From Eubacteriales bacterium (GTDB lineage: Bacteria; Bacillota; Clostridia; Saccharofermentanales; DTU023), in contig JAUNLW010000001.1 of the NCBI GenBank assembly GCA_030532065.1, positions 176,132 to 240,131 of the forward strand: a DNA stretch of 64,000 nucleotides, in the 5' to 3' direction. Shown piece by piece: positions 60,265-64,000 of the stretch (positions are counted from its first letter, which is position 1; each line of letters opens with the position of its first letter). The translations under genes and the position numbers were made by a program. The notes under the pieces were generated by a model. That model was not told the DNA's origin and made no database searches. It saw only the letters and a list, made by a program, of their open reading frames with translations.

Positions 60265-61182
60265 ATGTCCTATTCAGCCCGTATGCAAAAAAACCACTTA
60301 TACAGCATTCTCCTTGCTCCCAGGGGCCGGGTCAGAATGTCAGATGCCGGGGCTCAGATCGCCCAAATGTATCTTAGCCCCTTTGACCAGCTGATCGGAA
60401 TCATCGGTGATTCTGGCTCCGGCAAGAGTGTTCTCATCAAGGGTATGTTTCCGGGCCTGGAATTGACCAATGACGATGAGGGTGTGAATGTTCGCCCTCT
60501 ACCTATCATGGATACTGAGGACCAGGGTTTCTTCAGACCTCATACTTACCACCTGGACATTCGTTTTGAGCTGGGATTTTATCAGCTGCATGAGCTGGCC
60601 TTCGCGATCAACTCCGCTCTGGAACGCGGTAAGCGGGTAGTAGTGGAGCACTTTGATCTTATCCATAAGGCTCTGGGCAAAAACGCGGACCTGCTGATCG
60701 GGGTCGGTGAAGAACTGGTAGTGACCAGACCCAGCTTTTTCGGACCGGAACCGCAAGATGTTTACAATGTTGTCTACAAGTCGATCAATTATCGACGTAT
60801 GGCGCACTCAGCCGAAGACCTGGTGGAATACTGCCTGGGCAAGTACGATATGGTGAAGTATAGCCACGGCGACGTCCGCCACGGATTTATCTTAAGTTTC
60901 CGTAATGATCCCAAGCTGGACCTGGCCAAACTGGAACGGGAAGTGCAGGATTTAATCGATCAAGACATACCTATTTCTTTTCTGGATGACAATCACGTTC
61001 TGATCGGTGACACGCAGCACTATTGCACTGCCCCGCGTATGCACGTAGAACGCACTTCGGATATTAAGAATTTCCGTATCTATCCTCAATTGCTTAAAGA
61101 CAACATTACTGATCAATATATGTTGGTAGGTATTGTGGGCTTCAGCCCTGAGGTAGAGTTGGTTGATATCAACTCCATCTAG
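60265..61182 (+). CDS. P-loop ATPase of the glutamate-fermentation cluster (tRNA-ligase SAD-like C-terminus)
   Basis: A 305-residue cytoplasmic protein. The first 35 residues (YSARMQKNHLYSILLAPRGR) precede a P-loop at residues 48-55 (GDSGSGKS). GLELTNDDEGVNVRPLPIMD and VVVEHFDLIHKALG follow and resemble a uridine-kinase/zeta-like NTPase core. The C-terminal third contains YSHGDVRHGFILSF and YCTAPRMHVERTSDI, whose His/Cys pattern resembles the second additional domain of alanyl/threonyl-tRNA synthetases; database proteins with this architecture carry that name. Function is unknown. It lies between mal and citXG, so a role in glutamate/citramalate metabolism or lyase cofactor maturation is inferred. 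ATG 60265 follows GGGAGG. Confidence 0.72.
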   Translation: MSYSARMQKNHLYSILLAPRGRVRMSDAGAQIAQMYLSPFDQLIGIIGDSGSGKSVLIKGMFPGLELTNDDEGVNVRPLPIMDTEDQGFFRPHTYHLDIRFELGFYQLHELAFAINSALERGKRVVVEHFDLIHKALGKNADLLIGVGEELVVTRPSFFGPEPQDVYNVVYKSINYRRMAHSAEDLVEYCLGKYDMVKYSHGDVRHGFILSFRNDPKLDLAKLEREVQDLIDQDIPISFLDDNHVLIGDTQHYCTAPRMHVERTSDIKNFRIYPQLLKDNITDQYMLVGIVGFSPEVELVDINSI

Positions 61183-61208
61183 CAAAAAGCACGACTTTGA
61201 GGAAGCAA

Positions 61209-62678
61209 ATGAGTAATTACGGGGGCAACTCTGCTTTATATGCGACTTTCCCTGCTGTAGACACTCCCCAAGTGTTGGAGCAACGCGAACGGCAAGTGGC
61301 CAAGCGACAAGCTTTTCTGCGACCGGGGTATGTGTATCTGGACTTTAGCCTTAATCTGCCGGGACCTTATAAGCGCAGCTACCTTAGCGATCGCTTTTTT
61401 GAGGATTCAGAGCGCCATTTGGCTGACTTATTGGCTAAAGCAGGTTTTGAGCGAGCAAGGGACTTTTCTCTAAGCTCCGAAGCCGGCTTATATCGTTGTT
61501 GGGAATTATTCACTACAAAAAGCTTCAATAATAAATTAAACTTGGACGCGGCAGCAGAGCTGAAAAGCTTTACGACAACCTGGGAAGAAAATTTCCCAGC
61601 TGCCCGCCTTTGGGATCTAGACGTTTATGCGGAGGACGGCATAAAGCTTTCGCGTCCGGGCCAGTCGCGGCCATGCCTCATCTGTTCCGAACCCGCCTGG
61701 GTTTGTGCCCGTTCAAGACGCCATAGCTGGCAGGAACTGTTGGCGGCATCAGAACAATTGATGCGTGAATATTATTGGACCAGTTATAAGGAGCTCTTGC
61801 TCAAAGCCGCGCGTCAGGCGGCTCTGACAGAGCTGGAACTTACACCCAAGCCTGGCCTGGTAGACATGGTCAACAACGGGGCTCACCATGACATGGATTA
61901 CGATTCCTTCCAGCGCAGTTTGACAGCCTTGGAGCCTTATTTCGCGCGCTATCTGGAGATTACCGAAGATTTTCTGCGACAAGAGCTGGTTGTTGGCAGA
62001 GAAAGAGACACTGCTGAGCAAGATGATCCACTTGACCTGCGCCCGCTTTTTGAGCGTTTGCAGAGAACAGGGCAGGAGGCGGAAGTAGCTGCGCTTGCGG
62101 CCAACCAGGGAGTTAACTGTCATTTGGGTTTGAATTTTGCTCTGGCGCTGCTCTTACCAGCGGCTTTGATGGCATTTGATCAGAACTTGACCGATTTTGC
62201 GCAAAATGGCTGCTGGCAGCAGCCTTCTGCGGAGCAGATAGCCTGCCTTGCATCTGATTTGGTAGCTGAATCTTACTTGAGTTGGCGCAGTGAGCAGCCG
62301 GAGGCAGCAGGGGGAGCGCGAGAATCTGCTTTTGCAGCCTATCCGCTAATCCTGAAAGGGAGTTTGCCCTTACTACGGTCGGTGCTGGCAGAGCGCGATC
62401 CGAGTACCAACGGAGATTACGCGCTGAGCTTGGCCTTGCTTTATCTTATGGCCCATAATCACGATAGTAACCTCTTGCGCAGGGGGGGAAAGGAAGGGCT
62501 TCTGTATACACAGAGGGAAGCAGGCAGAATCTTAGAGCGTGCTAGGCGGCCAGGTAGCCAAAGTGCCTTGACAAGAGATCTTATCAGATTTGATCAGGAA
62601 CTGATAGCCAGGAATCTTTCTCCGGGTGGTTCGGCAGACCTCCTGGCTTTGACCGTCTTTTTAAAACTGATCAGTTAA
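61209..62678 (+). CDS. citXG: CitX-CitG fusion: holo-citrate (citramalate) lyase synthase and prosthetic group synthase
   Basis: A 489-residue two-domain protein. The CitX half (about 20-180) shows VLEQRERQVAKRQAFL, YVYLDFSLNLPGP, the aspartate-bearing RLWDLDVYAEDG and the RPCLICSEPAWVCARSRRH motif; it attaches the phosphoribosyl-dephospho-CoA group to the lyase acyl carrier. The CitG half (about 195-489) shows ELTPKPGLVDMVNNGAHHDM and makes triphosphoribosyl-dephospho-CoA from ATP and dephospho-CoA. Fused CitXG is known elsewhere. The lyase subunits are not in the window; citramalate lyase is the likely client. ATG 61209 is preferred, as GAGGAAG lies just upstream. Confidence 0.9.
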   Translation: MSNYGGNSALYATFPAVDTPQVLEQRERQVAKRQAFLRPGYVYLDFSLNLPGPYKRSYLSDRFFEDSERHLADLLAKAGFERARDFSLSSEAGLYRCWELFTTKSFNNKLNLDAAAELKSFTTTWEENFPAARLWDLDVYAEDGIKLSRPGQSRPCLICSEPAWVCARSRRHSWQELLAASEQLMREYYWTSYKELLLKAARQAALTELELTPKPGLVDMVNNGAHHDMDYDSFQRSLTALEPYFARYLEITEDFLRQELVVGRERDTAEQDDPLDLRPLFERLQRTGQEAEVAALAANQGVNCHLGLNFALALLLPAALMAFDQNLTDFAQNGCWQQPSAEQIACLASDLVAESYLSWRSEQPEAAGGARESAFAAYPLILKGSLPLLRSVLAERDPSTNGDYALSLALLYLMAHNHDSNLLRRGGKEGLLYTQREAGRILERARRPGSQSALTRDLIRFDQELIARNLSPGGSADLLALTVFLKLIS

Positions 62679-62736
62679 GTGGGCCTGTGTTAAAATAAAC
62701 GAATGACAATAGTCAGAGATGGAGGTTGCAGCAGAC

Positions 62737-64000
62737 TTGTCCTATCCTTTAGACGATCGCCAGCAGTCTTATTACGAATCTTCTAATAATGATATACGGG
62801 CCAGCGCGGGCAGCAATATGCGTCGCGCGACCTTGATTGCCATGATCGGAATGGTCATAGCTAAACTCACCGGTTTTCTGCGTGAGCTCTTGATCGTCCC
62901 TAAATTTGGTTATGGCCTGTTCAGTGACGCCTACATCAACGCCTTTATGATCCCGGACATGCTCTACGAGCTTCTAATCGGTGGAGTAGTAGCGGCTGTA
63001 CTTACGCCTACCTTGTCGGCGGGTATTGAGAGTGGCAAAGAGAAATCTGCCTGGCGGCAAGTATCGATTTTTATCAGCGTAGCCTCAGTCGTGACATTTA
63101 TCGCGCTGCTATTGGCCGAGATACTGGCCTCGCCGATCATGCACGTCATGACAGGCGCATATTCCCAGAACGCTTCACCGGAACTCATTCAGATTACACA
63201 ACTGGCTGTGCCTGTAACCAGGATTCTCTTATTCCAGAGTATCCTGATGATTTTCGTTTCTTTCCTGCATGGTATCCTGTCTGCCTACAAGCGCTTCACG
63301 CCGGTAGCGATTGGACCCAGCATCTATAACACCTTTTATATTTTGGCTCTGGTACTACTGGGCCAGGCTTCGGAAAAAGGTATCCAGCGCGTGGCCTGGG
63401 GTGTAGTTCTGGCCGCTTTTGGCTATCTTTGTTTTCAAGCTTTTGCCGCGCGAGGAGAGTTGCGTTATTTTTCCTTCTCCCTGGATACCAAAGATCCTGG
63501 CTTCCGCCAGCTATTGCGCCTGGCGATACCGACCTTGATTTCCGGTTCGGTGCTACACTTGTCCGGCCTGATCATGAACCGCTTTACCAACGGCCTTAAT
63601 ATGCCAGGCGCGGTCACGGCCATTCGCCAGTGTATGACAACCTGGGGTTTACCATATGCCATCTTCGCAGTTTCAGTGGGTAACATTATGCTGCCGCATA
63701 TGGCCGGCTTTTATGAGTTGAGTGATGTCAAAAAGGTGCGGCAACTGTACACTTCCAGCCTGCGCCAGGCACTTTATTCAGTAGTGCCCTTTGCTTTAGG
63801 TTTTGCCATGCTGAGTTTTGAGACTATTCAGGCTATTTTCCAGTGGAATCCTGAGGCCTATACCAACCAGCAGGTAGCTGCCACAGCTCAGACCTTGGGC
63901 TGGTTCTGTGTGAGTATTGTGGCGCAGACGGTAGTATTTATCACTAATCAGGCCTTCTACGCGCGCAGGATCACCAGGATCACGCTCTTTACAGGTTTAG
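62737..64000 (+). CDS. murJ: Lipid II flippase MurJ, partial at the window edge
   Basis: At least 421 codons are open to the last base, so the 3' end is missing. After a 28-residue cytoplasmic leader comes the family start RRATLIAMIGMVIAKLTGFL, then RELLIVPKFGYGLFSDAYIN, FMIPDMLYELLIGGVVAAVL and SFLHGILSAYKRFTPVAIGP, all typical of MurJ/MviN flippases of the MOP superfamily that move lipid II across the membrane. TTG 62737 is chosen because GGAGG lies 11 nt upstream; ATG 62719 in frame is an alternative without a clear site. Confidence 0.9.
   Translation, partial: MSYPLDDRQQSYYESSNNDIRASAGSNMRRATLIAMIGMVIAKLTGFLRELLIVPKFGYGLFSDAYINAFMIPDMLYELLIGGVVAAVLTPTLSAGIESGKEKSAWRQVSIFISVASVVTFIALLLAEILASPIMHVMTGAYSQNASPELIQITQLAVPVTRILLFQSILMIFVSFLHGILSAYKRFTPVAIGPSIYNTFYILALVLLGQASEKGIQRVAWGVVLAAFGYLCFQAFAARGELRYFSFSLDTKDPGFRQLLRLAIPTLISGSVLHLSGLIMNRFTNGLNMPGAVTAIRQCMTTWGLPYAIFAVSVGNIMLPHMAGFYELSDVKKVRQLYTSSLRQALYSVVPFALGFAMLSFETIQAIFQWNPEAYTNQQVAATAQTLGWFCVSIVAQTVVFITNQAFYARRITRITLFTGL

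Overview
The window reads as a contiguous piece of chromosome from a Gram-positive anaerobe of the class Clostridia. The evidence is a Firmicutes-type gene order (rimP-nusA-ylxR/Q-infB-rbfA, the mraZ-rsmH-ftsL-pbp-murF-mraY-ftsW-murG-divIB-ftsZ wall and division cluster, cdaA-glmM), strong AGGAGG-type ribosome binding sites with frequent TTG/GTG starts, lipoproteins, and B12- and ferredoxin-dependent amino acid fermentation enzymes. Almost every gene is on the plus strand; only rpsT, one tRNA-Thr and a decayed repressor relic are on the minus strand. The genus cannot be named from sequence alone. No sporulation, phage-structural, IS or CRISPR genes were seen.

Layout. 1-498: tail of a RelA/SpoT enzyme. 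499-1189: a decayed S24/LexA-type repressor and tRNA-Thr. 1189-4320: rpsT diverging from RNase J, then a small P-loop protein and mscL. 4326-13496: a translation/RNA operon starting at a near-consensus promoter (rimP, nusA, a ylxR-ylxQ fusion, infB, rbfA, nrnA, truB, ribF). 13531-15511: lgt and a RodA-like SEDS protein. 15626-28141: the dcw cluster from mraZ to ftsZ, without murE, murD, murB or ftsA. 28246-34331: nrdR, nth, recG, rsmD, coaD, a coiled-coil protein and ddl. 34355-42196: a MecA/PBP5-like lipoprotein transpeptidase, an unknown lipoprotein, a citrate-lyase-ligase homologue, and an MMPL exporter with a secreted partner. 42266-46846: an acyl phosphotransferase, indolepyruvate:ferredoxin oxidoreductase and an aminotransferase. 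46984-52733: a cyclic-di-AMP synthase fused to a YbbR domain, glmM, a pseudo-amidase, an SGNH hydrolase and a YitT protein. 52873-62678: the glutamate (methylaspartate) fermentation region. 62737-64000: start of murJ, cut by the window edge.

How the genes work together. The 52.9-62.7 kb region encodes most of the methylaspartate route of glutamate fermentation. Glutamate mutase (GlmS/GlmE with reactivator GlmL) makes 3-methylaspartate, methylaspartate ammonia-lyase makes mesaconate, and the two-subunit Fe-S hydratase just upstream is well placed to make citramalate. Citramalate lyase itself is not in the window, but enzymes that would activate its acyl-carrier subunit are: a CitX-CitG fusion at 61.2 kb and a CitC homologue at 37.7 kb. 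A P-loop ATPase of unknown function sits between methylaspartate ammonia-lyase and CitXG and is the best candidate here for an undescribed component. The aminotransferase, IorAB and acyl phosphotransferase at 42-47 kb form a second amino acid fermentation module. A third theme is the cell envelope: two SEDS proteins, two class B PBPs, Lgt, MurF/MraY/MurG, Ddl, GlmM with c-di-AMP synthesis, and MurJ.

The most unusual sequence observations are the CdaA-YbbR fusion, an amidase-3-like protein that has lost its zinc ligands, a division PBP with KTS in place of KTG, acidic coding sequence continuing past two stops after divIB, a repeat-rich ftsZ promoter region that includes MraZ-box-like motifs, and the repressor relic.
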